Program-made: the position numbers and the translations under genes
Origin: Caldifarciminota bacterium
GTDB taxonomy: Bacteria; Hydrothermota; 32-111; QNBC01
Assembly: GCA_023132105.1 (NCBI GenBank)
Contig: JAGLYS010000036.1
Location: 1 to 15,581 of the forward strand
Length of the DNA stretch: 15,581 nucleotides
Direction: 5' to 3'
Shown here: in pieces, positions 15,001-15,581 of the stretch
Numbering within the stretch: the stretch's first letter is position 1
Layout of the letters: every line of letters starts with the position of its first letter
Notes under the pieces: model-generated
What the model was told of the DNA's origin: nothing
Seen by the model: the letters and a program-made list of their open reading frames with translations, nothing else
The model's database searches: none

Positions 15001-15581
15001 TCTTTTAAATATATCATATATATATCTATATCAAGGTAAAAGAGATAGTCTTTGCGAATTGATAAAAAAAGCACAAAAAGTAATGAATAATATTGGTTCC
15101 AAAGAGGATAAAATTCTATTAATTCAGATGAACGGTATAGAGGCATTTATTTCAGATAAATTTGAGAAGGCATACTCAAATTTTAAAGAAATATCAGAAA
15201 AATATGAAGAATTATATAAACCTGAGGTTAGAATTCTCTCATTAATATATCAATCTAAATGTTTAGTGATTTTATATAGGAATAAGGATGCACTTAGTGC
15301 AATTGAAAAAGCTAATGAATTGATCAATAAATATGGGTTTTTACTATACAATGATGAATGTGAATATAATAAATTATTGATAAATATGAATAAAATGTCA
15401 GATGATATACTTAAATCTCATTTAAATGATTTGTTAAATAGAACAAAAGAAAATCAAAAATTTCTTTATGCCAGGATATTAATACAACTATCGGATATTT
15501 ATTTCAATGAAATTTCAACAGTGAACGGGCATGATAAAATATTAAAATCCATATCATTGCTTAAAGAGGCAAGATTGATTT
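12089..15581 (+). CDS. Large Ser/Thr protein kinase - STAND/AAA ATPase - TPR signalling protein (3' end outside window)
   Basis: The frame is open from ATG 12089 to the window end: 1164 residues without a stop, so the C-terminus is missing. Residues about 1-260 are a Hanks-type kinase: Lys36 in V-L-K-K-L, H126-C-D128-L-K130-P-N-H133, D146-F-G, G-T-L-R-Y-I-A169-P-E and D-I-Y-S-L-G-V-I-L-Y-E. The glycine-rich loop has no glycine (K-L-S-E-S-Q-N-S-I-I-Y), and His133 replaces the usual metal-binding Asn. After F-I-G-R-E (near 282) comes an AAA/STAND ATPase with Walker A G306-V-P-G-V-G-K312-T and Walker B I-F-L-I-D401-D402. T-E-G-N-P-F-F-I-E near 490 is typical of STAND regulators. From about residue 697 many TPR units follow (Y-Y-Y-K-G-K-F-N-E-A-L-x-x-Y type). 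Related proteins often end in GAF, histidine kinase or transcription-factor domains; what follows here is unknown. It is probably cytoplasmic. The start lacks a Shine-Dalgarno site but fits the kinase fold beginning (R-Y-D-I-I-E-K-L). Confidence 0.92.
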   Translation, partial: MKINSRYDIIEKLSESQNSIIYKVIDIRSNNVFVLKKLKNSDPRNILQFKREFSILQTFSHPHIVKVFDIGTFKMQKNSYCYYTMEFIEGISFDSYAKNHKYPKVISTFIDILNIIGFVHKKGYIHCDLKPNHLIVDKQGVVKLVDFGFVQYQKAIVSEEIGGTLRYIAPEVFKGEEPDIRTDIYSLGVILYESISGNKLFDYNKTYDIIDAVVNKIPPPIKDRNIPEYVKETTMKMLSKQRLSRFTSVNDILDIFNNKDKTNPEKEFIEKIFYSDFIGREKYINSALKLIEDISTTQGQILILEGVPGVGKTRFLKEIEHQLLLNRVNVNYIKLIEDEQFKFNWLLDLIEIMDVDVSRIRSMIIKGEINLSISGRYKFFNIIENAMNKIPFDKIHIFLIDDSDITDQIIIDFILYFADILEKKQFLFIFSTEKVLNTFNKLLSDQIYSNIGIFELNGLNKNETAGLIKNILGVTENTDEITNYIFEKTEGNPFFIEQILINIIDKKLLKRKGNMLNYNISEIEQISISKNFNTVMEKEFDKLNGKEKLILKITSIFGESIPINWLERILKYSESETIRMLDGYTLKRIFNITEDNKLYFLHRLTKTGVNILIDDKEKILIHKKILKFLETLEQSYYILQLKAHHAFFAKSKNAKDYLVNLLDQSVKLSDEDFIIKSFERLKKLDEIDYIFEFDKHILDKVGDVYYYKGKFNEALSVYSIALDRINIQNDKTGIFRRIAMTYIALSDYKKAEKIFDNLLKGELETEKRFNVLIDSGWLYYTRKNYKKAKEIYRKALILSTRLENKVILGKLYYNLSTLHYMSDEFEESEYYGKKVIEIGLEYKNDYYLMAGYNMLAIIYQKGRDYKTALEYYRKSLDIIEKTEDLARRLHIYLNLVKIYFYMGNIEKSKEIYNNAIIISKKIGDNYRIALLYNLYGNILYQKGEWEQAIIYYNMSGKISLGNGEYIIYLESLLNISYIYLYQGKRDSLCELIKKAQKVMNNIGSKEDKILLIQMNGIEAFISDKFEKAYSNFKEISEKYEELYKPEVRILSLIYQSKCLVILYRNKDALSAIEKANELINKYGFLLYNDECEYNKLLINMNKMSDDILKSHLNDLLNRTKENQKFLYARILIQLSDIYFNEISTVNGHDKILKSISLLKEARLI

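Noticed and set aside
14838..15146. Minus-strand 102-residue reading frame
   Set aside because: It is antisense to the TPR region of the kinase protein, which has continuous motif-bearing coding on the plus strand.

Overview
The window is strongly AT-rich and reads as a bacterial chromosome fragment using the standard bacterial code. TAA, TAG and TGA all serve as stops. The most telling taxonomic clue is a secreted beta-propeller protein that ends in a type IX secretion (T9SS, Por-type A) sorting domain, which points to the Bacteroidota/FCB assemblage or one of the uncultivated phyla that share T9SS-like tails (for example WOR-3/Stahlbacteria, Cloacimonadota, Marinimicrobia). Against a classical Bacteroidota host, several genes have AAGGAG-type ribosome binding sites and sigma70-consensus-like promoters (TTGACA/TATACT). 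The lineage is therefore an inference, not an identification.

Layout: (1) 1-2263, plus strand: the 3' part of an RluA-family pseudouridine synthase, overlapping by 8 bp a 607-residue protein that joins a patatin-like phospholipase to a complete Ppx/GppA phosphatase domain. (2) 7315 down to 2250, minus strand: a tightly overlapping operon of a dolichol-phosphate-mannose-synthase-like GT2, a rhamnosyltransferase-like GT2, a membrane polyprenyl-phosphate sugar-1-phosphate transferase and the T9SS-tailed propeller protein. It starts from a near-consensus promoter with a leader of about 10 nt. (3) 7316-7635: a gap without a gene, holding that promoter and a mosaic of short repeats (five heptamers, two palindromes, direct repeats) that is markedly richer in G+C than its surroundings. 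(4) 11964 down to 7636, minus strand: a YitT/DUF2179 membrane protein, then two tandem membrane HD-GYP proteins, one with all conserved residues and one with altered active-site residues. (5) 11965-12088: a divergent promoter region. (6) 12089 to the end, plus strand: the first 1164 residues of a very large signalling protein (Ser/Thr kinase, STAND/AAA-type ATPase, TPRs) that runs out of the window.

Functionally the window combines surface-glycan assembly and a surface-exported protein (one operon) with signalling genes (cyclic-di-nucleotide phosphodiesterase-like proteins and a kinase/ATPase/TPR regulator). The most unusual items are the patatin-Ppx/GppA fusion, the sorting-tail protein translationally coupled to a glycan-initiating transferase, the intact/degenerate HD-GYP pair, the kinase with an atypical glycine loop and catalytic loop, and at least two promoters whose predicted transcription start falls on or next to the start codon (leaderless mRNAs).
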